Positions 33,466 through 45,850 of a stretch of DNA of 64,000 nt are shown one piece after another. The notes under the pieces were generated by a model. That model was not told the DNA's origin. It ran no database searches and saw nothing but the letters and a program-made list of their open reading frames with translations. Both the position numbers and the translations under genes were made by a program. Each line of letters starts with the position of its first letter. Positions within the stretch are counted from its first letter, which is position 1. Source of the DNA: Ridgeia piscesae (lineage: Eukaryota > Annelida > Polychaeta > Sabellida > Siboglinidae); assembly GCA_025642075.2 (NCBI GenBank), contig JAODUO010000642.1:18501-82500 (forward strand), read 5' to 3'.

Positions 33466-35260
33466 GTGTCAGGACCAGACACAAAACACCTCAACGTCCA
33501 CTCTTCCGTCCCCTCGGCATTCTCCAGAGATACCCCAACAGGCGGTCGTGCTCCACCCATTGCTCACAAACCAGGTGGGAGCTCGTCTATCCCTGTTTTG
33601 CGGTACCTGGAGACAAAAGGGGTACAACCTTCTGGCGTTCGGCTTTCGTCTGTATTTCAGAGAAAAATCACCCATGACACTGCCCCTTCACACTTTGTGG
33701 ACACGTGTCCCATCGTGAAGAGACAGGCTCTCCGGACTTTACTTCAGACAATGCTAATAAACGGGATAATCGAACTGGTACACGACACCTCAGGTCCGGG
33801 GTACTACAATCGTCTGTTCCTTGTCCCCAGACAGTCCGGAGGATGGAGGCCGGTGATCGACCTCTCATCATTCAATGCCTTCTTGTAGCTTCCACTCCTC
33901 ACAATGGAGAGAGCAGAGAGTATTCGGCGGTCTCACCCGCGGGACGCCTGGGTCACATCAATTGATCTGGTGGATGCATACTTCCACATCCCAATCCACC
34001 GCGGTTACAGAAAGTGTTTTCGCTTTCAGACTCGATATGCCACCTACCAATCCAGGGCACTACCATTTGGCCTCTCCCCAGCACCATGCATTTTCACCAA
34101 GGTTATGATAGAGGTCAAAGTTTTGGAGCATGGCATGGGCATCAACCTGTGTCAGTACCTGGACGACTGGCTGATATACTCGACATCTCACGATCAGTGT
34201 CTCCGAGACACAGGTCAGGTGCTCCAACTCTGCCACGCAATGGGCTTGTTGATTCACGAGAAGAAGTCAGATATGATTCCCACACAGAAGTTCATCTTTC
34301 TGGGGTATCAGTTCGACCTAACTTCATTCCAAGTGAGTCCGACATTAGAGCGCTATCACAAGATCGTGGATCTTATTCGATCAATCCTGCTCAAGCAGGG
34401 GGGACAGGCCCATATGTGGCAGATGCTGCTCGGTCTGTTTGCCGCAACAGAGAAACTGGTTCCTCTAGGTCGTCTGCATACACGCGAAACCCGGCATTGT
34501 GTCTCCCAAAATTGGGATTTCAATCCGTTGATGAACGACCTGTGGATCCCACTGTCCCCTCTTGTCGAGGAGGACCTCACATGGTGGATGTCGAGGAGCA
34601 ATATTCTGAGAGGTTCTCGGGTTAACCCCAAAGATCCGGACACTAAGTTGTTTACAGACGCATCGAACATCTGCTGGGGAGCACACGTTGACTGTCTCCG
34701 GTGTCTGGTCCCAAGAAGAGAAAACACTCCACATCGATGTGCTCGAGTTGAAAGTGATACAACAAGCCATGCTCCACTGGCTGAGGCAACTCAGAAGCCT
34801 CACAGTCCTTGTTGCAACGGACAACGCAACTGTAGTGTCCTACAACAAGAAGCAGGCGGGACACGGTCAACGTCGCTGTTCGGACAGACCAAGCAACTAC
34901 TGCTTATGTGTCAGCAAGAGGGTATAGCATCGAGGGCTCGTCACATTCCCGGGAAGTTGAATGTACTGGCCGATGTCCTCTCACATCCAACTCAAATGTC
35001 AGGGACAGAGTGGTCCTTACATCTGTCGGTGTTCCAGGCCATCACACAGGAATGGGGCATGCCCACACTGGATCTGTTCTCCACGAGATGGAACTGCAAG
35101 CTTCCCCTGTTTGTGTCCTCCGTCCCAGATCCTTCAGCCATGGCAGTAGATGCTCTCTCAATGAGCTGGAAGGCAATGTGGCTGATGCCTACCCTCCGCC
35201 AGCTCTGTTACCATAGATCCTCCAGAATGTTCAACGGGACCAGTGCGAACTGATACTCAT
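33466..35260 (+). pseudogene. DIRS reverse transcriptase and RNase H, frameshifted
   Basis: Frame 33466-33888 has GWRPVIDLSSFNAF, and a stop TAG at 33886-33888 separates it from the frame 33904-35253. The latter has WVTSIDLVDAYFHIPIHRGY, ALPFGLSPAPCIFTK, the catalytic QYLDDWLIYST and the thumb (LLGLFAATEKLVPLGRLHTR). RNase H begins LFTDASNICWGAH and then loses frame for about 60 codons near 34690-34870 before returning at KQLLLMCQ, HIPGKLNVLADVLS and TLDLFSTRWNCKLPLFV. The break is a small indel pair, because the missing residues (LELKVIQQAMLHWL, VATDNATVVSY) are readable in the next frame. Confidence 0.85.
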
Positions 35261-35469
35261 CGCCCCATGCTGGATATAAGCAGTCTGCTTTCCTCTCTTT
35301 CTGGTGATGCTGATAGAATCCCCTTTACAGATACCCAACATTCCTGGTCATTGCGATTTTCCAGCTACGCGTGCAGAGTATCCGGGATGCCCTCTGCAAC
35401 AGAGGCTTTTCGATTGACGTTGCCTCCCGCGTCTCTATACCTTAGCGAGACTCTACACTGGCGATCTAT

Positions 35470-35890
35470 GAATCCAAGTGGATAATTTTCTCTGATTGGT
35501 GCATCGCACAACATATGGATCCACTCTCGTCCTCTGAGAGTGTAGTCTCAAATGTACTACTACAACATCATAAAGACAAACATTTGGCCATTTCGACCAT
35601 CGCTGGCTTCCAAATGGGTATAGCCAGCCTTCGTGCCACTGCTGGGGTGGAAGTAGGTCGCAATCCTGCACTAAAGTCACTACTTCGCAATATTGAGATG
35701 GAGCAGGTTCGTTATCACCTCGATTTTCCAGAGTTGAATCTTGTCTTGGTTTTGTCAGCTTTGACAAAACCACCTTTTGTCAACCAAGTGTCGGGTAAGT
35801 TGCTAAGGTGGAAGACAGTTTTCCTCGTCGCGCTTGCTTCAGGGAAATGTCGAAGTGGAATCCACGCTTTCGAACATGCCCGACTACTAG
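35470..35890 (+). pseudogene. DIRS tyrosine recombinase, N-terminal part before the insertion
   Basis: LLQHHKDKHLAISTIAGFQM, GRNPALKSLLRNIEMEQVRY and LTKPPFVNQVSGKLLRWKTV to GIHAFEHARL correspond to the core-binding domain of copy 1. Homology stops at about 35885 (CGACTACTAG) and resumes at about 39481 with the GLSFISKTQVLGKGPK segment. Confidence 0.8.
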
Positions 35891-35974
35891 TCCGTCGGTA
35901 AATGTCAAATAATTCAATCTTGTCATGTTTATGGGTATAATCTTGGCAATAGGTTTTAATATCATCTAAATAGT

Positions 35975-36730
35975 ATATAGAACTTAAAAACTCTTGTTGC
36001 CATTTTCTATATTTGGTCCCATAGCGATTTAGCGGCCATTTTTTAAATGGCCGCCAAATTTGATTTCGCCGTACGTTAATAACTGTTTCGTCTAGAGAAA
36101 TAATTGTGGTATACGGATATATGTTCTATAGGACAAGGATATCAAATAAACCATTTCTGGAATTTTTGGTTTACGCGTCCGCCATTATTAAAGATGGCGG
36201 TCGTCAACACAAATGTCACAATATCTCAAAAACTGCATCACATTGAGCAGTAATGTTGATGAGATTGAATAGTTTGGTGGATAGCGATAAATACCAATGT
36301 ACATTTTACCTTCATTATTCATTAACATTCATATATGCACCATTTTTAAAGATGGCGTTCGGCTCAGCCATTTGACTACATATTCTAGAGCTAAACAATT
36401 GATGGCAAAATGTAAGGTTTTTAGTTTTTTAGTTTAATTTGTATTACTTTTAACCTTTAGTGACTTTCAAATATCCGCCATTTTTTATATGGCGCCCGAC
36501 AAAATCTAAAATATTATTATATCCATAGCTTAAGAACTACGTGGCATAGAGACCAAAAGTGTTGTATTACTTTTGACTTATCCTTCATTCTAAAAGATGG
36601 CCCCACCAAACAGTATTATTCCTCTATCTTAAGAGATCTTTTATCCTTGTCTTATGATCTATGTATCGTCGAACCTTAAAGCTGGCGTGGAAATATAGAT
36701 GTTTGGAGGCAACGATTTAAAGATGGCTCT

Positions 36731-36793
<63 letters not shown>

Positions 36794-39162
36794 CGGACAG
36801 AGTTGGCCAATTCAAACATTGGTTTATTGATTTCAAAATTATGCCATAGCATATTGAAAACTCCCAATATGTTCATCGACCACCCTCCCCACCCCATCCA
36901 ACATCCTCTGCAATTGCATGGCACTGTGAAGTGAATGCCGGCTTTTACGCATGAAAACTCTCTTCTGCAAAGTTTCACCTGATTTCTGGAAACTTTCATA
37001 AAACCTTTTCAATTGACAATCACATGATAAGCTCTAAGATGATAAAGGAAATCTTGCTGTCGTGGTGTAACTGCAAAGTAGATGGAATAGAAAGATGGCT
37101 CAGAAACTAAGATTCTGAAGGCAACATCACAACTTTTTCCCAGGATGCTAGCTATAACACGATCTTCAAAAGAAGATTTGATTTGAAAGCAATAATAGGC
37201 ACTCACGAGTTTGCATATAGAAACTGGATGTTGGTGGAACCAAATAAATCGAGCCATCTAATAAATGACAAAGTAACAGTTGCTGGAGAATATTGTGCAG
37301 GCCAAAGGTGGCACAACCCCATAAGCTATTATATAAATCCACCCAATAGAGATGCTGTCTCATAGTCGATGGAATGACAGCCTTGCAGGGTGTTGGTGGC
37401 TATCAAGAACTTCAGTAACTACAAAGACGACGACAAATCATATCTCATCCAATCAAAAGCTCGAGGTCATGACCAAGTGAAGGTATCTTTGACTGTTATA
37501 CGAAACTATGCTCACTGAAGGAATCAACACCGTGAGAGGCAATTCCAAGGAAATGCAATTCAACATAGTAGATGATTCAATGTGCATTAGACTTCTATAC
37601 CAAAATGTCTTCGATATGAGAACTGCTGAGACCCTAGTGACCGTGACACGCAATGATGTCAAGACAAACTTCGACTGCCCTGTGTCTACATGTGTGTGCA
37701 TACCCAAAGAGGCAAACAGATGCAATATATTGTGGAAGTTGCAGAAACGTATTAATAGTCTACTTATACTCCCAACACGATGTCGTGCTCTTGGCTCTTC
37801 GCTGGGAGCCACAGCTTCACATCATTTCTTTCATTTTCCGAACTGTACTTGCTGCACTGGCTGGATTTGCAGAAGGGGCAAAACAGTCCACTGAAGTGGT
37901 CAAGGGCTGTGAAGAGTTCTTGTGCACACCATTATGTCATGGATGGCTCTACATTACCCATGTGAAAAACGTCTGGTGGTACTTTTCAAATTACTGAGAT
38001 ATGAACAAGGATTAAACAAACTCCCACGTACCCATGGTGCATGGTTGGAACACACAAGGCGAGCACATGTGCACGCGAATGTTTGATCACGAGATGTAGT
38101 CTTAGACCAAATCATCCCCAAATATGTGGAGCCTGGATAGCACCAGCATGGTGGCCGATTGTTGTCAGTGCAAACCAAGGAAACACCAGCTCCATAATTC
38201 AGTTTTGCAGCTGACACAGTGCAGCTGTGCTTTAAAAAACATCTTTCCAATTTTGGTGCATGTCCATGATCATCAAGTGTGGCTACATAACAGGTTTCAT
38301 AGGGCAGTGTCGGTGGACGTCGGGGGGGGGGGTAGTGAACAGTTCGGGAGTTCGTATTATGGATTGTATGTTTTTACTAATTTGAGTTGGCCGTCCGTTA
38401 TACGTAATATCTAGATAACATCTTTAAAAAACGTCGCATAAAAACACATATATTTTCCCACCAGCTTCAAATTTCGATGATACGTAGATCTTACGACACA
38501 GAATATAATAGGCTCTCTGAAAATATGGAAATAGTATGCTTTGGTGGGCGCTATTTTTAGCAATGTCTTTGAAATTTAAACGTAATACAACATATCAACG
38601 CTTCTAAAAAAATACTTTTAGACGTCAACTCCAGCTGTGAAATTAATAGATTTTGTCGGAAGCCATCTTATAAAATGGCGGATATTTGAAAGTCAATAAA
38701 GGTTAAAAGTAATACAATTTAAATAATCATATCTAAAAATCTTACATCTTGCCATCAAGTGTTGGCTCTAGATAACGTAATTCTTAAGATATGGGTAAAT
38801 GGCTGAGCCGGACGCCATCTTTAAAAATGGCAGATATATGAATGTTAGTGAAGGTAAAATGTACATTAGTGTATATCGCTATCCATCAAGCTATCTAATG
38901 TCATCAACATTACTGCTCAATGAGATGTAGTATTTGAGATATTGTGACATTTGTATTGACGACAGCCATCTTTAAAAATGGCGGGCGTGAAAGCCCGAAA
39001 AATTCCAAAAATGGTTTATTTGAAATCCTTTTCCCATAGAACATATATCCGTATACCACAATTATTTCTCTAGATAAAACAGTTATTAACGTACGGCGAA
39101 ATTCTTTTAATGGCCGCTAAATCACTATGGGACCAAATATAAAAAATGGCAAAAGTTTTAAG

Positions 39163-39166
<4 letters not shown>
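35975..39166. mobile_element. 3.2 kb palindromic element with about 730-bp inverted arms, inserted in DIRS copy 2
   Basis: The left arm 35975-36706 and the right arm 39166-38440 are inverted copies. They share CTATATTTGGTCCCATAG, CGTACGTTAATAACTGTTT, GTGGTATACGGATATATGTT, CACAATATCTCAAA and AGATGGCG-TCGGCTCAGCC. Each arm holds about five degenerate subunits of roughly 150 bp carrying an ATGGCGG or CCGCCAT box. The centre (36793-38400) has an (AT)n tract at its left and a possible decayed + strand frame at 37508-37894 in which I recognise no domain. No TSD is defined; the 35886-35974 segment and the 39167-39480 junction are of uncertain origin. Confidence 0.75.
36734..36792. repeat. (AT)n microsatellite
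   Basis: A perfect AT run at the inner edge of the left arm of the palindromic element. Confidence 0.95.
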
Positions 39167-39222
<56 letters not shown>

Positions 39223-39286
39223 CAGGCCTACTGGGAAAGTCACCTGTGTCCAGCTGTGTGTGAATGAGATAAATGGAAGTGTTAAG

Positions 39287-39356
<70 letters not shown>

Positions 39357-39396
39357 CTTAACACTTCCATTTATCATAATAAATGGAAGTGTTAAG

Positions 39397-39455
<59 letters not shown>

Positions 39456-39480
39456 TAACACTTCCATTTACTATTCACAC
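39164..39480. repeat. Compound palindrome: three (AT)n tracts and an inverted DIRS fragment
   Basis: AT runs lie at 39164-39220, 39288-39355 and 39398-39450. Between the first two, GACAGGCCTACTGGGAAAGT plus CACCTGTGTC (39221-39250) is the inverted copy of the DIRS sequence at about 39483-39520. AAATGGAAGTGTTAAGTTAT occurs at about 39271 and 39381, and inverted at about 39356 and 39452. The whole block can fold on itself about an axis near 39378. Confidence 0.85.
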
Positions 39481-40029
39481 AAGCTGACACAGGTGACTTT
39501 CCCAGTAGGCCTGTCATTCATATCAAAGACGCAAGTGTTGGGCAAGGGCCCGAAATGCTTCCTTTCATGCACTATTCCAGCACTTGACCGTCATTTGAGC
39601 AATGGCATGGCTAAAGACCGACTCCTGTGTCCAGTACGTGCACTAAGATATTACCTGGAAATGTCTATGGCCTGGAGGGAAAACAAACGTCTCCTCTTTG
39701 TTTCATTCAAGCCAGGGCATAAGCGAGATATCGTGCCATCCACAATATCCGGGTGGTTACGGAAGACGATTATGGAGTGCTTTAAACATTCCCCAGCTCC
39801 TCACCTCGAATCCCACAGGTTAAAGGCACACCAGGTAAGATCCATGGCTGCTTCCCTGCCTTCCACAGACAGGCATCCATGGAGCAGATACTACAAACTG
39901 GTACCCGGCGTTGTCATAATGGCTGCAGAATCTATTCTGCCGCCAACAGATCTTCAGACGCAACTTTACCTATACCCACCATCCGTTCATCTAGATTCTG
40001 TACTTTATGAAGCGACGGAGCCAGGCTAA
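39481..40029 (+). pseudogene. DIRS tyrosine recombinase, C-terminal part after the insertion
   Basis: The 178-codon frame ([61 protein letters not shown]) keeps the catalytic HxxR box, with only the substrate-proximal Arg-containing KRDIV segment and A-H-Q-V-R. The end after SLPSTDRHPW is shifted relative to copy 1 (FHRQASM), so the nucleophile Tyr region (RYYKLVPGVVIM in this frame) is out of register. Confidence 0.8.
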
Positions 40030-40179
40030 GTCTATGTTAGGCAGTAAATTATATATTTTTAGCATTAATATATGTATTTACAAGTAACATACTTACCTGG
40101 CTCCGTCGCTTCACCATATCACCCTCCCTCCTTCTCCGTTATAGGGAGTTAACCCAACACAGTACAATCCTTTAGTCAA

Positions 40180-40314
40180 GTGCGACGAGTAGGCCACTCA
40201 ATGATGGAGGAGGGTGGTGGGAACCATAGGGATGGTTTCATTTTGTCATCAATTTTGGCGAGCAACTTGGGCGCAGCCAAGTCTATTGCACTTTGTGAAG
40301 CGACGGAGCCAGGT
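40180..40314. repeat. Right inverted terminal repeat of DIRS copy 2
   Basis: The reverse complement of the left repeat, ending CTTTGTGAAGCGACGGAGCC plus AGG. Confidence 0.85.
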
Positions 40315-40822
40315 ACGTATGTTGCTTGTAAATATATGTTTTAATACTAAAATATAAATGTAACCGTCATCAACACTGTTCTCAAAATATTACTTAGCTA
40401 ATAATACTATTTAACGCTGAGTAAACGACATAAAGACTGCCTGACCAAATACATTTCTCAGTTCAGCACCAGATGCAGTCCCTGCTAAACAGGTGAAAAC
40501 AACGATCGCGTGAACAATTTGTGTAGTCGTTGGTTGCGTTTGTCAAGTAGTCGTTCATTGTGGGTACATTTTAATCAGAAACGACCCATGGCTAAGATAA
40601 TAGTCGCTCAAGACGAGTGGTCGCTCATGACAGACGTCGTCCAAGACAGGTTTTAATGTATTTGCTAGATTTAATATTATTATTATGTATTTGTATGATT
40701 AATAGTTAGTTTTGGGTAATTATATAGACACATGTATTTTTATTATTTATTTTAAAATATTACCTGTGGGTGGTATTCTTCTTAGTGTATAAATGTTTAA
40801 TAGGAGTATGTTATCGTCATCA
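40315..40822. other. Gene-free stretch
   Basis: AT-rich. GTAGTCGTTGGTTG / GTAGTCGTTCATTG is a short direct repeat near 40525-40560. Nothing else is noted. Confidence 0.4.
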
Positions 40823-43130
40823 TCATCCTTGTGCAGCCATAGTGTCCCGTGGGTGGGCGAAGGCCTTAGCATGCTGCTTCCACATCTGCCTATCTTGCGC
40901 TTTCCCCTGCCAGATGGTACCCTTCCAGTAGTCGTCTAGTTCGTTTCTCCAACGTATCGCCGGTCTTCCTCTAGGTCTTTTCCTTTCATATGGTTTCCAG
41001 GTGGTGGTACGTAGTGTCCGTCGGTTATCTTGTATCCTGATGATGTGCCCTGCCCAGGTCCACTTCCGTCTTCTGACTTGTTCAGTCACGTCTGTGACCG
41101 TTGTCTTTTCTCTTACCCAGATGTTTTTTTCTGTCCCGGTGTGTGATGTTTAACATACTCCTTTCCATCTATGTTTGTGTGGCTGCTAGCTTGTTCTTTG
41201 CTTGGGAAGTACGCATGAGTTGTAGACTTGTCACTTCAAGCATTTTCCTATGTTACCCTTGGAGATGTCGCAGTGCTTGGCGAATGCAGTCCATCCGGCC
41301 GTGATTCTTCTTTGAATGTCCTTGTCTTGGTTTTTGTCTCTGGTGCTCTATCTCTGACCCAGGTAGATGTAGCTTTCAACGTTCCCGATCTGAGTGTTGT
41401 TGACATATATTGGTGTGGCGTTTTCCATCGTCATCTTTGTTTCGACTTGTTCATCTTCAGACCCTGATTTTCACTTTTATCAGCTAATTCCTGTAGCATT
41501 TGTTGTAGCTCATGTGGAGTATTATCGCATGTGAATATGTCGTTGGCGAAGCAAAGATGACTAAGATATTCGCCGTCTATCTGCGTCTCTGGTTTCTCAG
41601 GTAAGTCGTCGGAATATGCTTTTGAATGCTGCCGTGAACAGCGTCGGTGATATGGTATATCCTGATGTTGATCTTGTTGCTTTCTTTGTATAGGTGGACT
41701 GTCATTGAGCTGTTTGTGTAGATTTTCTTCAGGAGTTCGACGTACACATCTTTTATCCCCTTTCTTGAAGCGAGGTCAGTACTGCTTGAGTTTGCATTGA
41801 GTCGTTGGCTTTCTCGTCGTCAATTAATGCGATGCAGAGTGGGATATTATATTATCTGCACTTCTCTTTAAGTTGTTTTACGACGTGGATGTGGTCTGTC
41901 TTTGAGTATCCGCTCCGGAATCCAGCTTGCTCTCACGGCTGGTTTTCGTCGAGCCTTTTCGTTAGTACTTTCGTGAGTACTTTACAGATGTTTGATAGTA
42001 GACGTATCGGTCTGTAATTCTTGAGGTCTTTCTTGTTTCCGTTCTTGAAGATTATCATCATCTTACGTTCTTCCACACTGTGGGTATTCGTCTTTTGGAT
42101 AAGCATTTAGTGTACAGCTTAGCAAGTATCTTCTCCTGCTTTGAATGTCTCAATGTTTATGTCGTCGTTGCCTGTTGCTGTCCCATTCTTCATATCTCGT
42201 AGTGCTGCATCCACCTCCCGTGATGTTATCTCTGGTACTTGTTTTGGGTTCTTTCTATGATCTTATCTTGATCATGAATTTCTCTACCTGCTTGTCCAGG
42301 AATGTGGTCAGTCTGTCTTGGCCTATCTTTTTCTGTATTCGTCGGACTTTCTTCAGGCTATATTTTATACAATACTTTAACTAATGCAATGATAATTAAG
42401 TGAAGGGACAATTTGTGAATGCATTGAAGAGAACATTACTTCTACCTTCTTAAATGACCTTTTATATTTATGTTTTAACCGTGCATATTGTATTTGTTTA
42501 TTTATTATGTTTTTATTAATCTGTCTATATGCACTTTTATAATATAGAGTTAATTTTATTTATACGTTTATAAGATATTATTTATAAGGACATGTACATG
42601 TAAAGCGCCCTGAATAGTTTTTAACTAGAATTGGTGCTATATCAGTTTTTTATTTATTTATCTTTGATGCCATGATCGTTTCTCGTAAGATCTCTTGGTT
42701 GTATTTCCTGATGTCCTCTTTTGCTTTCTTTTTGATGGTTTTGCATATTTCTGCGTACTCTATTCATTGTTTATTGTCACTGTTTCTCTCGTGCTCGTGT
42801 TGGTGATGATATCCTCTATTTACGTGGCTTGTTACTTGCCTTAGCTACTCTTGACGTGCTTTTTTGGCCGTTTCCATTTCCTGTTTACGAGAAAGCCTAC
42901 TCCTGCTTGGCCGTTGTTTAAGTTAGAACAGTATAATAGGTGGCCGAGGTAGTGACACATTCTTCTGGCCTTCTCACTTGGGAGATCCCGATTACATCCC
43001 ATATCAACCTTCAAGTTCTTCTTCGAGTTCTTGTATGTGTTCATCTCTTAGTAGAATTCTGACATTGTAGGTCGCTATCTTTCGCCTACTTATCCTCTTT
43101 TGGCTGCTCTTTTTGACCCAGAGATTGTTA
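40823..43130 (-). mobile_element. Non-LTR retrotransposon (F52C9.6-like class), internally deleted and frameshifted
   Basis: On the - strand the endonuclease start (KIATYNVRILLRDEHIQELE, DVIGISQVRRPEEC, about 43090-42960) is followed by a deletion of most of the APE domain and GVGFLVNRKWKR. The RT comes next: ITSREVDAALRDMKNGTATG (about 42235-42170), then EYLSHLCFANDIFTCDN, where the catalytic pair ADD reads AND, and NNTQIGNVESYIYLGQR (about 41400). The C-terminal frame is 41089-40823: RRRKWTWAGHIIRIQDNRRT, RPRGRPAIRWRNELDDYW, QDRQMWKQHAKAFAHPRDTM. A small LINE-tail insertion interrupts it at 42380-42665. The ORF is broken in many places. Confidence 0.8.
42380..42665 (+). mobile_element. Short insertion with a LINE/SINE-type 3' hairpin tail
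   Basis: An AT-rich segment ends with ATGTAAAGCGCCCTGAATAG and ATTGGTGCTATAT, the GCGCY...GGYGCTATAT tail shared by many L2/CR1-type LINEs and their SINEs, then (TTTA)n. It interrupts the host LINE, so it is younger. Confidence 0.5.
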
Positions 43131-45299
43131 GCACCCCCTGCACGTACACCTGGTTGACCAGCGCCGCCTCTAACAGTATGTTATGAAGCGCCACAAATAA
43201 TTACGGATGTGGCCCTGTATTATTATTATTATATTATAATAAAACTTATAATTTGCCGCAGATCATAGTGATTATAATAAATAATTATTATTATGTTATT
43301 TATAATTACTTAAACTATTTCGTGTGTGCGAATGCAGTAAGTAAAGTTTATAATAATAAATATTCGCCGGCACAAGCGCACCGTCTAAAGGTATTTTTGT
43401 AAAGCTAACTTATAATAGCGAGTTTACTGTAGCATCGGAGCTGTGTGTAGCTGAATATGTCGAGTTGCCGTCCGTCGAGATTTGCGCATTTCTTTGTGAA
43501 GTTTCTTTTTAGAGGAATGCAAGCGATTTGTTTGTAATGTAGTGTATGTATATGTGTGTAAGATATGTGAGGAGAAGTTTGGCGGTTGCTGGTGGTCGTT
43601 TTCATGGTAAGGTCAGAAAGTAAAACATAATATGCACAGTTCACGCCGATCAAGTCGACTACGCTACGCCGTTCTGTTTCTAGGATGGTGTAGTCCGTAC
43701 ACGTTCTATGGCTGTGTGGCTTTGAAAGAATTTAAAATACTTTTAGGAAAGTATTTAAATGCAAATACGTTTCATTCCTAAAGGTCAAATACTTTGAACA
43801 AGTATTTAAATACTTTCAAACACAAATGTATTTGACCCCATGTCTGGTGGTAATGTATATATGGCACAGCATTGAGCTGGTTTTCTTCATACCTGACTGG
43901 TAGATCACAGTGAAATGTTTATTTGGTAATAACAAAAACGTTTATTTTGAGTGGCTGTAGGGGTGGGGGTCATATTTATATGGCATAGTATATTGACCTG
44001 TGGCTCTTTATATATACAAAAGTGTAATACTTTGCCAATTGGGATGGTTACTCTCAATGTGATTAATACGAAAAAATAAATGTCCATAACAGGGTGGATC
44101 CTTCTTCCATAGGGGGGTCAATTTGTTATTGTAGAATTTTGACCACAGGGACCACTTGTCTACACTGGTCAATATTCTATCTAACACCAGAATGGGCATA
44201 TTGAAATGTTATTTTCATAGTCAGGCTAACTGGGTTGATGTCATGATTAATCACCTATGGTGGTGGCTAGTGACCTTAACATGACGCAACCACGGGACTG
44301 GATAGCCTGTCCACTGCAGCTTGGACAAGACTGGAATGCTAGGTCAGCAGTCGGTATGCAGGGTAAATTGTACACCCAGTGACAGCCATGCAGCTAGCTT
44401 ATTTTATTAGGTGTTTATCAATAACTTAATACAACTGGGCAGCTGTTAGTGTTCTGTCTTTAGTAACTGTAGTTGCCTTTAATCTTGGGCATTTCCATTC
44501 AAAGCATGCATGAGGTCTTAAATGTGTCCCATCACATTGTGATTTTGTCACACCCTGATAAAATACGGTATATTTTTAATTGTTGTTTTAACATGAGCTA
44601 CTTTCGACATAGGGCACCACCATTCCGCTAAAGGGGGGTGTGTCCGTACATCTGGTTTAACATGGCGAGATGCTTACAATCGCTGTAGCATCCAGTCAAT
44701 AGGTGACGCAGCATAGCTCTTGCAAAAAATTATGAAAAGTATTAAAACATATAAAATTCAACAAATTAATGCACTGTATGGCTAACAGATATACATACTA
44801 TAAGTGATTGTAAGCAATCTTTCACATACTTCCACAGAAAGATTCCTGCAGAAAAAGCAGTTTAGAGACAATGAAGTTGGCGTGTCCGCCGGTGGCAAGT
44901 TCGACAAGAGTCTGCGGTGGTCACTTTCGAACGCCGATTGCCAGCCTAATTACAAACGTGACGAGTACAAAGAGACATTGAACATCAAAACATAAGTCTC
45001 GATCAAAGCTACATGTCCATTTTTGGTCAATTTGTTTGTATATAAGTACGCAGTGACAAAGTAATGTTTGGCGAACTCAGCGGGGAAACCGGACATGATT
45101 TCCTTATTTAGAAGGTGAAGCAGCACGTAGGAAATTACAAGCCGAAACCTGCTTGTTGTTGCCAACTCATGAGTACCATCATGTATCGTTTAGTCCTACA
45201 GTTGTATTACATTGTCTGCATAATACACAAATGTGACCTAAGCAAAGTTGATATGTATTAAGAAATGTGAATGTAATAAAGTACATCGTCTTCAGGAGG
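43131..45299. other. Gene-free intronic stretch with a small inverted repeat
   Basis: The 43150-43400 part is AT-rich with TTATTATTAT runs. At about 43720-43832 CTTTGAAAGAATTTAAAATA is mirrored by AAGTATTTAAATACTTTCAA, a 110-bp hairpin of MITE size. The + frame 44804-44995 and the - frame 45165-44950 have no recognisable domain or splice support. Confidence 0.45.
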
Positions 45300-45850
45300 C
45301 TAGTGTGTTGCATTACATTCAAATCTCCTTCTCTTGACAGTTGCCATTAGTCTCTTAAACTTGATCATCTTCCGCACATATTCGTTGGATTTATGCCCCA
45401 TGTAGTAGATGATGGGCATTTTCCTGAAGTACTTCGTCTCAAGTGCGTTGATTAATTTCTCAACATCAGTAAGAAGTGTCCACATCTCACGTTTATATAG
45501 AAAGACTCTCCATTTCTCTATATCAGTGCGAGATGTGAGACTTCAAGTTACCTGAATAAGGTATGCTTAGTTATGAAACGTAGGTTACCAGCACAGATCC
45601 TCTCCAATCTTGCCATGGCTGCCATTGCTGAGGCAATCGTGCAAATTTCTGTAGTGCAACTAAATTACACAAGGTTGCTCCAAGATATTTGAAGCTGCTT
45701 ACTTTTATGTTTCATCATTCGTGATGATGTCCACATTGATGTTGTTTGTGCTGTTGACCATGACTTCTTTACTTTTGCCTCAGGCCAGACCTCTACTGCA
45801 AGTCATGCCAGACTCTATCAAATACATTCTTGAAGTCTATTAAACAATAC
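45300..45850 (-). mobile_element. LINE fragment, RT C-terminal region
   Basis: The - strand gives FKNVFDRVWHDLQ (a decayed DFKKAFDRVWH motif, about 45840), VSSFKYLGATLC (about 45700), and the frame 45485-45300 with YFRKMPIIYYMGHKSNEYVR and LMATVKRRRF. The last pattern, YxEHKxNxxVR...LATVKRRK, is typical of one large LINE group. Several stops separate the pieces. Confidence 0.6.

Larger units (their letters stand above)
31529..40314 (+). mobile_element. DIRS-type retrotransposon copy 2, with both terminal repeats, split by a 3.2 kb insertion
   Basis: The inverted terminal repeats at 31529-31665 and 40180-40314 bracket gag, RT/RNase H and tyrosine recombinase in + orientation. Motif GAAGCGACGGAGCCAGG occurs at about 40008 and 40298, and inverted near 40095. 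Together these form the internal complementary arrangement expected for DIRS circle formation. Foreign sequence at about 35886-39480 interrupts the recombinase gene; without it the element would be about 5.2 kb. Frameshifts and stops in every ORF show it is inactive. It sits wholly in the first large intron of the Ig gene. Confidence 0.9.

Noticed and set aside
37508..37997. Two overlapping + strand frames inside the palindromic element that might be a transposase
   Set aside because: No catalytic motif or domain recognised, frames overlap inconsistently; kept only as a note in the element entry.
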